Shown here piece after piece: positions 45,889 to 55,875 of a DNA stretch of 64,000 bases. The translations under genes were made by a program, and so were the position numbers. The stretch spans positions 626,507 to 690,506 of the forward strand of contig MU006225.1 of assembly GCA_010093685.1 (NCBI GenBank), written 5' to 3'. The notes under the pieces were generated by a model. The model did no database searches. It had not been told where the DNA came from and saw only the letters and a list, made by a program, of their open reading frames with translations. The stretch's first letter is position 1; the number at the start of each line of letters is the position of its first letter. Source of the stretch: Ophiobolus disseminans. Taxonomy: Eukaryota; Ascomycota; Dothideomycetes; Pleosporales; Phaeosphaeriaceae.

Positions 45889-46635
45889 TGTGCCGACGTC
45901 GTTGACGTTTCTGAGGCAGGAAGTTGCGTTCGTTCTGTTGTTCGGAAGGCGTGACGTGTGCACGGGGGAAACAATGGACGAGTATTTAGGCACCGTGCAA
46001 GCCTTGCGCCTGATTTCATGCGTTAGAAAAGGCAATGTAGTCGGTTGTCGATGGACTTGGAGTTGGAGAGCGAGTCCATGAAGGTGGACGTGAGAGCAAG
46101 GGCGCCGCAGACAGTGAGTGTAGATTCGCTAGCGCGAGCGTCTACCTCTACTATCATCTCTGCTTTTATCGATACTATTATCAATACTAATAGTCCCACT
46201 GTCTCTGCACCTGGGCCTGCTTCAGAGAGCGCACGCATCCAGTCATACAGGCAGTGAAATCCGTGGGCTAGTGAAGGTGAGTGCCCTCAAAAATGACGCA
46301 CGCTCCTTCCCTCTCACCCAATACAGTAGTCACAACAAACACTCCAATCTCGCTCATGCGTTCCATCGGCTGAAATGTTGAACAAATGTGTAATAACTAG
46401 CTGTCTATCCTTACAACTTGCTTCGAAAATGCATACCCAGCATTGGAAATGTGCGAGATCTATACACTCCATACCATGCCCTGCACATGACACCCAAGCG
46501 CCTAATCCATGATATACCCTAAGATGCCCAGCAGAAACTATGTCTGATAAGAAAAGAAATCCTGCGTGTCGTGCAGATGCTCCATGCTTTTCGAAACAAT
46601 AAAAACGCGACGTATTGCGGTACGCCTTCGCTCGC
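45889..46635. other. Intergenic, F-box-like gene promoter side and DUF3405 3' side
   Basis: 747 bp between two minus-strand genes. The frame of the broken gene is open upstream for 49 codons to 46035, but the added sequence looks noncoding. A short plus-strand frame (46045-46257) is Ser/Thr-rich and unsupported. Confidence 0.35.
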
Positions 46636-49216
46636 TCAAGGCTTCGCCAAATCCTTCTTCATCCTCTTAACGGGATGTAACAGCATACCCGGCATGCACA
46701 TCCGCTGCTCCTGCAGATCACCATCGAACCCGGCGCTGCCATCGACGCGCTCCTTCTCGCCCCAATTCTGCTTCATGATAGGCCAATTGAGCCAGCGTCG
46801 ATACAAGTTGCGCGGAAATTTGCTGGCATAGTACCAGCTCCAGCCCTGGAAATTGTACTCGCGGTCGTGGTTGTACGGCGAGTCGGCTTCTTCTGTCCAC
46901 GCGCCTTGGCGGTGGTCAAGGGCTTCGCCTGTGTCCTCGTCGACGCTGGACGCGGTGTCGAAGATGGCGGAGCTGTAGGCTGCGGGCCAGTGCCGGTCAT
47001 TAAAGATGGGGTGCGGGGCGTAGACGGCTTTGAGGCCGTGTTGGAGGGCGACGGTTGAGGGCCACATTTCGGCCTGCATGCTGCGGCCCACGACGTTTTC
47101 TTCGTGCATGGCTTGGAGCATGCGTTTGCTGAAACGTACGACGGTGTTGATGAAGACTCGGCGGTCGATGTCGATGAAGTCAGGATGCGTGAACCAGTCT
47201 GCTGCGCCGTCTTCTGGTGTGAAGGTGGGTCGGACGCCGGGTAGGTAGTTCCAGATCTTGTCCTTGTAGGACCATGTTGTGTTCCGCGGATCCCACATTG
47301 GTAAAAGAGTGATGAAGTCTGCTGGCTCGTTGACGCCCCATGCGAAGTCGTCCTCCTCCATCGAGGTTGGAGGCTCGGGACCGAGTGGATTCTGCGGCGG
47401 CTCCGCTCTTGCCCACGGTCGCGGTCCCCAAACTGGCGGTGGAATGAGCGAGTTTGCCGACGCGTTGAGGACATCTCTGTGTGTCTGCTCAACGAAGGAC
47501 TGGTAATCTCCATGTACGCTGGGCAAATAATATCTCTTATTGCGTTCCCAGAGTAGCTTCCGAGGTTGCTTATCCGCGAACTCGCTAATCTTCTCGAAGA
47601 AATGATAGTGATGTCCAGTGTATCTGGCGTCGGTCTCCCAGTTCCAGATATAGTCGAACTCGGGATGTGTGACGCTAAAGAACTGAAGGCACATGAATTG
47701 CTGCCAGTAGACTTGCCAGTCTCCGACTTTAGGATACCATTTCGGAAAGATGGACTCTGACCATAGGATGGCAATGTCTCGTAATTCTTCCGGAACGTTC
47801 TCTCGCAGCACCCTGTCATATGTCGCTTGATCTTCGAATATCGGGATATCCCGGTCTTTGACATGTACGTAGAGAAATACCTGGTACTCTCCCCCAGATT
47901 GCAGCGAAAGCTCCGAAATCATGGCGCGAATCGCGGTAATGTCGTTTTCTTCGTAATGATAGCCTGTCCAGGCACGGATCAGAACTGCGGTACGGTGATG
48001 ATACACCTTTTCTTGAGACCCTCTGCTCTCGAGATTACTTCTGCTTGTGTCTGCGGGGATCGCAAAAGCCGACGACGCGACCTGAGGTTCGGGCATGACC
48101 GTGCTTGGTATCTTGACTACCGGTGTTCTCGCTTCCGAACGATAGCGATTCTTGTTGCGCTCGAGGCAATCGTCTTGTAGTTCGCCCCATCTCACTTCGT
48201 TCCACTCAGGCACGGTCTCGGGAGCCTTCCAGTTCTTCACGTTCTCGGGAAACTCGTCGTCACCGTAGCCATACGGTCCATATCGCGAGTATCGGTCGAA
48301 ACAAACGCTATTGTCAAGTCCGATAACATCGTAGCCGCCTGCGTAGACTGGTGGAAAGTCGGCGGGTACTCCGCGATATGCCTGGATCTCATCATCTGTG
48401 CTCTCGTTCAATGGCAGACTCCTGGGACCCAAGCAAGCCACATGCTCGCCGTGCCATCTTTTCCTCCAGCCGTCGCTGTTGTATTTAGGGAATGGCTTGT
48501 ACGCTATCGGATCGGATGCGACCTCATCGGCAAGAGTGTCGTGGCTTGATTCATAGACGCGATAGTCCCTACTTTTGTCAGTATTCGTATTCCCCATCTC
48601 ACAGTCCAAGCACTGACATGTCGAACTGTTCCCACCGATTCGGATCGTACGCCTTATCGATGTAGTCTCTGAACGGCGGCCAATGTCCATCCCAAGTCGG
48701 CCGATCCCACTTCAGCATACTCTGCATCTGTTCCTTCACATTCATCGGACGCGATACTGGGGGAGCATTCGATTCCGTCCTCGCCGGATCTGTTACCCAT
48801 GGAGGATGAGCCCTCGTAGGTTTCGCTTTGCCGAACGTCAAAGTTGCGATATGTTGCGCAACTGCTGAAGTTGGGACATGCTCCGTGATCGTTGAAATTG
48901 CGAGATGTTCCACGACCGTTGAAGTCACAACATGCTCCACGACCGTCGAACTCGCCACATTCTCCAGCACCTCCACCTCAAACTCTCCACCCCCCGACAC
49001 CCCAAGCCTCCACTTATCCTCCTCCCCAAGATGCTCCTGCAACCGATCACCCACGCCCGACATCACCTCCAAGCTCTGCCCCCTCCCCGAACTAAACATG
49101 CTAATCCGCTCGTACACATTCTCATGCGCCCACGGACTCCTCTGCAACACGGCGAATATGAAAATGAGCGCTAGAAAAGCAAGCAGCATAAACCGGCGCG
49201 GCGACCGGACGAGCAT
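46636..49216 (-). CDS. DUF3405-family type II membrane protein, glycosyltransferase-like
   Basis: 843 residues, two exons. Exon 1 (48618-49216) starts MLVRSPRRFM followed by a single hydrophobic segment (LLAFLALIFIFAVLQ), a type II signal anchor typical of Golgi enzymes. A lumenal stem contains the 9-residue repeats listed separately. The short intron (48569-48617, donor GTCAGT) has a tandem AAGTAG acceptor; using TAG gives FDMDYRVYES, using AAG gives FDIRDYRVYES. Exon 2 carries the DUF3405 core: VLIRAWTGYHYEENDITAIR, EYQVFLYVHVKDRDIPIFED, PEFDYIWNWETDARYTGHHY, ADFITLLPMWDPRNTTW, VRFSKRMLQAMHEENVVGRS and MQAEMWPSTVALQHGLKAVY. The WNWETDAR motif resembles the metal-binding DxD region of glycosyltransferases; enzymatic activity is unproven. 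An upstream 113-codon open stretch has no ATG, so 49216 is the start. Confidence 0.87.
48843..48950 (-). repeat. Coding minisatellite, four 27-bp units
   Basis: Four head-to-tail 27-bp units (48843-48869, 48870-48896, 48897-48923, 48924-48950) and a decayed fifth upstream encode 9-residue copies SSTVVEHVV, TSTVVEHLA, ISTITEHVP and TSAVAQHIA in the stem of the DUF3405 protein. Units are imperfect, so expansion is not very recent. Confidence 0.85.
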
Positions 49217-50743
49217 CGCGCTGGTATGTGTGTGTAGGTAGACTTTGCGTATGCGAAGCGCGGTGTGCGCTAATGTATTGCTGTATCGCGATTTTGCGTA
49301 GGATTTGGTGAAGTGTGTGGTTTTACGGATGTAGGAATCGCAGCATCGCTTTTGAAAGGAAAGAAAAGGAAGAGAATCGTGTGTGTAGCGCGACAAAGGA
49401 GCGTGGTGGATGTAGACTTGGAAGGTGCGTATCGACGACGAGCAGGACGGAAAGAGCAGACAAGTCACCACAAGACAAGGCAAGTGAAGAAAGCACACAC
49501 AAACCAACCCCAAAAAAATCCAAGCCCGTAGTAAAAACTCACAATCCCGCAACACAGACTAATTCCACACGTCGAACAATCTCAAACCCCGGGCCCTAGT
49601 TGCTCTTTCCCTTCAACACCCCACGTCTTTTCATCAAACGTCCTCCCGCTACACATCCTTGCCCCATGCATCTGCTCTGCCCTGCACATTACGCGTCGAT
49701 CGTCCCGCGGCAGCAGGGAGCATTGGCGGGCAACACATACCAATTGGTTGCGCAGCAAGCAACACGTCCTCTCGAGTGGATGCGACGTTGTTTCGCAAAA
49801 AGCTCCGAGCGTCTGCACGCTGTCGCACCATACCGTTACGGCGGGTCTTTCATATATTTCATGCGGCGATCGGGAGCTAAGAGGGAAGCGTGCAATTACT
49901 CTGGGCTTGGGGGGTGATGTTGGGGGGAAGGAGATGGTGATGGACGGGTTGTGCGGAGATTTAGGGGAGGGTTGTGTTGGTTGGATGGGCAAATGATTTG
50001 CGTTGGGAGATTCACCACTTGACTTCATGGACGAACAATCTTCACACCCAACACATCCATTCATCGGATTTTTGTACCGTGTTAATTAGAAGTCTTGCAT
50101 CCAATGACCTGGATTATGCAATATAAAAAAGGAAGCGCCTAGCTTTCGACATCATGCTTGGCACATTGGTATGCTGTGTAGATCATCCATATTATCCAAA
50201 ATTCGCAGATAACAACTGCACATCAATCTTCTACCCACGCACCATCAACCTCCCTCAAAAGAACTTCACAACCGGGTCCAGGCATACAAACACAACACAA
50301 GCAGTCACACCATCACCCTTCCGTCAGACCATCCGAGGGCCGGCCCGTGCACTTGACACATTCGCGCCAAAAGACTGGGAAAACGCTACATCAACTCGTG
50401 CAACACAACGACAAAACGTTAATCTAGACACGAGGTGATGCAATGCAGGAAGCCAAACAAGTTAATCTAGACACGAGGTGATGCAATGCAAGAAGCCAAC
50501 AAGTCTCGAGCTTGCCCAACAAGTGGCATATGGTTGTTATCTACCGATATGCTATTTGCCATATCCATCATCTAAAAAGGCGCATTGCCATAGAGGGCCA
50601 TTGCACATTGTGATGTCATTCGAAAGAAATCCGGATGAATACACACGTCCGACATGCAGTGTCACCAAACGGCAGAGTCACATCCCTCGACCCATAAGCT
50701 CTCGTGCCGCAAATACCAAGCCCCAACGCCGCACCGTGTCTCT
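49217..50743. other. Intergenic, DUF3405 promoter side and SHP1 3' side
   Basis: 1.53 kb between two minus-strand genes. It contains the DUF3405 promoter, two compositionally odd open frames (49582-50064 minus, 50154-50438 plus) with no domain, and the 43-bp duplication listed separately. Confidence 0.4.
50418..50502. repeat. 43-bp tandem duplication
   Basis: A 43-bp unit beginning gttaatctagacacgaggtg at 50418 is repeated directly at 50461 with one substitution and one 1-base deletion. It is noncoding and about 240 bp past the SHP1 stop. Confidence 0.85.
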
Positions 50744-52142
50744 CTACTTCCACTTCTGCACGACGACGCCGCCGCGCTTGAACTCTGACATGTCACCCAG
50801 GACTTGTGCCTTGTCTGTCAACTCCTTTGACGGGAACGTGGTCATGAGGGCGTACTGGCGGTCCTGGCTGGCTGGGGTGGCGCGTGCCACGAAGTCGTAG
50901 ACGTCGCCGACGGTGTGCGTGATGTTGAAGCGGGACTGCAGGCGGGTGCCGTCACCAAGCCGGATCTGAAGAGTGATGGTGGGCGTGGCGGAATCAACGT
51001 CGACGGTGGGTGGCGCGGGGGTGCTCGAGGCCGCGGTTGAAGTCGAGGTTGCAGCCGCCATGGAGGTACTTGACGAGCTTGCGCCGGGAGTAGGGCTGCC
51101 TAGACGCTGACCTGAGCCACCAAAGGGAACGTACTTCTTCTTCGGCTGCTTGTAGTCCTCGTCCTTGTGTGCGTGTACCTCGACGTCCACCTCTTGTCCG
51201 TGCTCGACGTTCAAGATGTGCAGCGGAGCATGGCCAGTGTTGATCATCTCTAGTGTGCGTGCATTCGCAGGGTCATCGTACCTAAAGAGAGCACCATCGT
51301 CGACGGAAAAGCCATCTCGCCAGAGATGAAGTTCCCGATGCGCGCGCTCTGGGGGCGCAGGAGTATCGCTGGTGGCGTTGGGGTCGGGGATGACACGAGA
51401 GGGAGCATCATCGCCGCCAAGAGTAGTGCCAGCACCGCGGAAGCGCGTGTCAGGTCGCTCGTCGTCGCCGCCTGGTCGTGGAGCGTTCCTACTGCTGTTA
51501 GCTTGTGCTGCCGATATGTGCTGCCACAACTTACTGTCGCGCCCGCTTCAGGATGTTGTTGATCTGGTCGCGTGGGTTTGATGCGTTCGGGTTCTGGACA
51601 GCCAGACCTGACTTCTCGCCGCCAGTGAAGAAGTCCTGGTTCTCCTCGTCTTCATCGTCGTCATCGTCTTCGCTGTGAGCATGTCCGCCTCCGCCACCCG
51701 ACTGTATGTCCTTCAGCGTGCGCAGACCCGCCACACCGCGCGGCTGCGGGGCTTGTCTACTTGATGACGGCTGTGATGAGGAGGAGGAGGAGGGTGCGCC
51801 AGCGGGAGGAGGGACATATGTGCCATCGAGGGTGCGTCCACCACCAGGCACAGGCTGCTGCGCGGGCTCGGGAGCCGTGTTGGTGGCTTGATCGTCACCG
51901 GCCATGTCGACGTCTGCGTCCGAGTCCTGCTCCTGATCCTCTCCTTGGTGTTCGTCGAAGAAGAGCGACGCAGCGAGGGTAAGGTCGCCGTTTGACGCGT
52001 TTAGGTAGCGTTCGGCCTGCAGCTAGAATTAGTTGGAGTTAAGGCGATTTGTTAAGCTTGTACGTACGGTTGCAGGATCTAGGCCGGTCAAGCTTGCGAG
52101 CTGCGCGATCTGGGCGTCTCGGTCTTCGGAGCCCTCAGACAT
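50744..52142 (-). CDS. SHP1: SHP1/UBX1, p47-type Cdc48 adaptor (UBA-SEP-UBX)
   Basis: 433-residue cofactor of the Cdc48/p97 ATPase in ubiquitin-dependent processes, PP1 regulation and membrane fusion. Three exons; introns 52017-52067 (51 bp) and 51489-51534 (46 bp). The UBA domain (about 8-45) reads AQIAQLASLTGLDPATAERYLNASNGDLTLAASLFF, with the exon 1/2 junction inside ATAERYL. An acidic stretch and LKDIQ lie in the linker. The SEP domain (about 238-300) is ELHLWRDGFSVDDGALFRYD ... INTGHAPLHILNVEHGQEVD. The UBX domain (about 352-433) has TITLQIRLGDGTRLQSRFNI and ALMTTFPSKELTDKAQVLGD, containing TFPSK in place of the classic FPR-type p97-binding turn, and the protein ends VVVQKWK, as in p47/Shp1. 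It is transcribed divergently from MIM1. Confidence 0.95.
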
Positions 52143-52710
52143 AACAGATATGGTGGTGTTGGGAGTGAAGTGGAGGTGTTGTTGTGGCAGTGGCAGTGGA
52201 GCTCAATGGAACATGTTTGGAGCTTCCATTGGTGGGGGCAGAACCCTGTGGAGGCGGCAGCGGCTGACGTCGATACTTGGCTTGCCTCTCACTGCAACCC
52301 GTAGCATTCACTTGCTGCAGGCTGAAGTGACTAATCAAGGTGCCTGTATTGACCAACTGCTTTCCTTACTCAAATTATGAGATTTGCCCTATAGTAACCG
52401 TTGTATGCTTCTTAACGTGTCAAGTTGATTCAGCATACCCACGCTCCGCTACTGCCAAGCGCGGGATCCATCCATCCCCAGAGCCTCACAAACTCCCCAT
52501 CCCCAACCTCAACCTCGGAAGTCGCACAACCTCACCACGCTCTTTCGGTGGTGCGTCTTCACACCCTAAGATTTCAATTCTCCATATACTGCGTCTCATA
52601 TCCAGTGCCAAACCCAATAAACCCAACCGACCTCGGGTTCTACTGCGAACATCTTCCTCCGCAGCACCTCCGCACCCACATCCACAACACCTCCCACATC
52701 CACACCCACA
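52143..52710. promoter_or_regulatory. Shared divergent promoter of SHP1 and MIM1
   Basis: 568 bp between the starts of two divergent genes. The MIM1-proximal part (about 52440-52710) is CA/CT-rich, typical of fungal leaders. No TATA box stands out. Confidence 0.45.
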
Positions 52711-53153
52711 ATGGCCGACGACCTCTCCCTCACCGAATCCGGCATAACCATCCCCTCCGACAGCGAAAACTACTCCGCGCACGCCGCCTCCACTAGCTCC
52801 CCCGCATCTTCCTCATCACCGCTCATACTCTACAAGCCGCCCACGCTATGGGGCCTGGCCCGCGGCGCCGCCATCAACCTGCTGCTGCCGTTTGTGAACG
52901 GGCTGATGCTGGGCTTTGGGGAATTGGTGGCGAATGAACTGGCGTGGAGACTGGGGTGGAGTGGGACGAAGGTATGTAATTATGTTGGGGACGGGATCGG
53001 GGATGGATGGGTGACTGACGAATTGACTAGATTTTCCCGACACATCGTGGCGAATCGAGGCGCGTGGGGCCAGGCGTGGAGATGCGTGCGGATCCAGTGG
53101 AGAGAAGGCGGAGGAATGGGCAGGAGTTGGACATGTATACGTCTATGGAGTGA
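52711..53153 (+). CDS. MIM1: MIM1/TOM13, mitochondrial outer-membrane import factor
   Basis: 127-residue single-span outer-membrane protein that helps insert alpha-helical outer-membrane proteins and assemble the TOM complex. Exon 1 ends ELAWRLGWSGTK; a 59-bp intron (52972-53030, GTATGT donor, TTGACTAG acceptor) joins to IFPTHRGESRRVGP. The family-defining segment is INLLLPFVNGLMLGFGELVA with the helix-packing Gly pattern (G..LGFG), preceded by an acidic/Ser-rich cytosolic N-terminus and followed by a basic C-terminus, as in yeast Mim1. Reading through the intron would give 169 residues with an unconserved tail, so the spliced form is preferred. It is convergent with OXA1, 228 bp away. Confidence 0.92.
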
Positions 53154-53381
53154 GGCTAGGTTAGGACGCTGGGGTATCGATACGTCGATTGTACATACAA
53201 GGCCGGGCGTGCATGGTTAGCCAGGTACTTGAACATCAGCGAGGACATGCCATAAATTTGAAATATACATGAACACACTTCCCGAGCAATCAGCACGACG
53301 AGCCATGAGAGTATACGCATGAATATTTGTACAAGAAGTCATACAGTCAACGCATATCATACACATCCCTCACAACGTAGT

Positions 53382-55343
53382 CTACGACCTATTCTGAAAC
53401 CTCCTCCTACGCTCGATCTCATACTCCTGCGCCCTCGCCTTCCTCTTGCGCTGCTCCTCCGTCATCTTCTTCCCTCCAAACCCCGCCCCCCTGATCATTT
53501 TGTCCATGCCTGCCTTCATTCTCTTGCTAACGTACGCAAGCCTGTAATTGCGGCGATAGTAGTCCAACTTCTCCATCATCGAGCCCCTAGCGCCCAGCTC
53601 AAAGTCCTCGTCGCGGTCTGGATTCTCCTTATCGATCTTGTGCGTTTCGGGCTTCAAGTGGGCGGGCATGGGCGACCCTTCTTTGAGGTTGATGCCGGAG
53701 AGCGTGGTTGCGCTGCGGCGCGTAGGCCTGTTGGGAGCCCTGGGAGCTTGGTAGCGGACTTTTCCGTCCTTGCCCTTGATTTGTTGGAGCTTGATTTCGC
53801 CTTGTACGACTTTGCTGTACAATTCGTTGCTCGCTGGGCTGGGGAGAGGGCGGATGTGGATGAGGCGTCTGAACATGTTTTGGCGCAGCAGCCAGCCTGT
53901 TCCGGCTCCTAGGATGCCAGAGACGACGAAGTAGAGTTGGAGGGCGGCGGGTTGGAAAGCGGTGACGATGCCGATGATGAGAGCAAAGGCATTCATCATC
54001 TTCTTACGTGTGCTGTTACTACTCACATCGACGCCAGTCTCACCACCAGTCTGGGGGGACGTTAGTAGAGTTACGAAGCAAGAGGACAGTAATAGCGCAC
54101 CTTGAAGATGAGATAGAAGATGGCAGTCGTCGTAGCGGGAAGGATGAAGTAAGGATCGCGAACTGTCAGATCGGTAAACCAGAAAAGGCCGTCATGGACC
54201 ATGCCAGGAACTGGCAGTTCACCCATTGCCCGGAGACAACGGAAAGCGCTGAAGCCGATCCAAGCCTGTGCCATCATGAAGCCTCCCATGGAAAATATGC
54301 CTCCCATGTACGGTGCCATAATTTGGGCCTGTTGCATCTTATAGATCTGCTCTTGTTGCTTGTCGCCTCGCTTGATAGCATCTTCCATCTTCTCTTGGAT
54401 GGGTTGTGTGATGGGCTTCAGTGATGCCAGCGCTGCCATCTTGTCGGAACTGAGTGCTTGGAATACAAAGGTGGCGCATCGAACCACGACACCAGCTACC
54501 ATGATGGTGCCGGCCCAACCAAAGCCAGAATTCAAGTATATCTGCTCCATGGTCCTCTCGAAGACGGTCGTCATGCCCCAACCGTAGTCGAGACCCAACT
54601 CCTTCAGTTGTCCGGCATGGTCGATGAGGGCAGTAGGATCGATCTCGGGCTTGTTTACGATGATGTCTTTTGCAGGTTCGTGGCCAAGCAGCTCGTCAAG
54701 TGACTGTGCGCTGTGAAAAGCGGCTTCACTGTCGGCCGCCGTTGTTGCTGCGTCCGATGTGCTGTTTACGAAAGCCGGCTTGTCGATGCCTGCGGGCGCA
54801 ATCTCCGGTGTTGCGGACGTGACTGCCGGTTCGAAGTGGTTCGGGGCGTTCGCTGTGGCATCACTCACGAACTTGGCAATGGGGACCTGCTCTGCTCCAG
54901 AGGCAGCGGCGTCACCGGCGGGTGTGCTAGGCTTTGCCGAGCTCCACGGAGCGTACCACGATCCGTGACGTATCGAGGATGCGGTCAATATAGCGTTCGG
55001 CCTTGCTGTTGCGCCCGCCCGCCATCTTGCCGCGTGAAGCGGGTTTGCTCTACATGACGATGACAAAAGGCTAGCGGTTCGAGGAAGAGATGAGAACTAC
55101 GAATGTTGTATCAGTCCATGTCCATGTAACATCACGTGTATAGCCCGTGGCTTCGCTGTGGAATGTTTCGTGGTCGCGGCGTCGACATGCGGCATGCGGA
55201 GGTGACGGCGGAGACGGAACGAGCAAGCAATGCAGTCTATCTGGTATGCGCACCTTTCTTGACGGGTATGGTCCGAGTGTCAATGATTGCCGCGAACTCA
55301 GCGAGTTGAATTGGGCAGGCCGCAGCCCTCTACTCGGCAGCAT
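53382..55343 (-). CDS. OXA1: OXA1, mitochondrial inner-membrane insertase (YidC/Oxa1 family)
   Basis: 584-residue model. Oxa1 inserts mitochondrially and nuclear-encoded proteins into the inner membrane from the matrix. Three exons: exon 1 (55254-55343) is a 30-residue Arg/Ser-rich presequence, MLPSRGLRPAQFNSLSSRQS ending PSRK; a 157-bp intron joins in phase 0 to FSSLPRTASLLSSSCRANPL; a 50-bp intron (54051-54100) joins to TGGETGVD. The main body would otherwise lack an ATG, so exon 1 is needed. The core has LGLDYGWGMTTVFERTMEQI, the hydrophobic GWAGTIMVAGVVVRCATFVF, KPITQPIQEKMEDAIKRGDK, MAPYMGGIFSMGGFMMAQAW and DPYFILPATTTAIFYLIFK, then NAFALIIGIVTAFQPAALQL YFVVSG. The C-terminal matrix tail is long and basic (QRKRKARAQEYEIERRRRFQ), which binds mitoribosomes in yeast Oxa1. 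Confidence 0.93.
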
Positions 55344-55875
55344 TGTGAGTTGTCGTCCAGAGGCGGTGGTCGTGTTCGCGATGCTCCATCTTTTTCGCAG
55401 GCCCGCCAAGCCAGCCGCACGTTTAGACCAAAAGCGCACTTCACGACAGACACATGTGCGTCATCACGGCGGCGCACTGGAAAGTATCCGTTTAGTAACA
55501 TGCTAAAGTATTCATTCATCGATTATCTGAAATACACAATACATCCCCAGACACCATATGCCGGGTATCTAAACCTTGTGGCACACCATAGCTCCATAAA
55601 CACCCATCATGATGCTGCAACAACGCTACACAGCCGTATTCTGTATTATCCCATGTGCATGTAGTAGAAAAAAATGCAGATGCAGATTATACGACAGGCG
55701 CGGGAAAAGTGTAAGGGAAATGAAGCACAAAGACAGCCACTCGTCGCGCGTCTTGGTCATCGTCGAGGTGAGTTATCCGGAACGCCGCCCTATGTTACTA
55801 TGTCGAAAAGAAAGTCGTGTCGAGGCAAAGAACGGTGCTGAGGGTGCCACCGGTAGCTCCCAGTACAATGGCCTA
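55344..55875. other. Intergenic, OXA1 promoter side and KDM5 3' side
   Basis: 532 bp between two minus-strand genes. The OXA1 promoter lies near 55344-55500; AT-rich sequence at 55500-55680 probably belongs to the KDM5 3' UTR. Nothing else seen. Confidence 0.4.

Noticed and set aside
45823..45915. A 93-nt intron removing the first TGA of the F-box-like gene (GTGTAC donor, GCGGAG acceptor)
   Set aside because: It would remove the family-like ASRQIRAE segment and uses poor splice signals, so a genuine nonsense codon is more likely.
48599..49555. Upstream extension of DUF3405 exon 1 by 113 codons
   Set aside because: The open stretch has no ATG before 49216, and the protein from 49216 begins with a normal signal anchor.
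49582..50064. 160-codon minus-strand open frame
   Set aside because: Unusual composition, no recognisable domain; lies in the DUF3405 promoter region with competing open frames on the other strand.
50154..50438. 94-codon plus-strand frame ending in the 43-bp repeat
   Set aside because: No homology recognised and its end is defined by the duplicated noncoding unit.
54071..55066. OXA1 starting at a non-ATG codon near 55066
   Set aside because: A spliced upstream exon with an ATG at 55343 gives a proper mitochondrial presequence and joins in phase.
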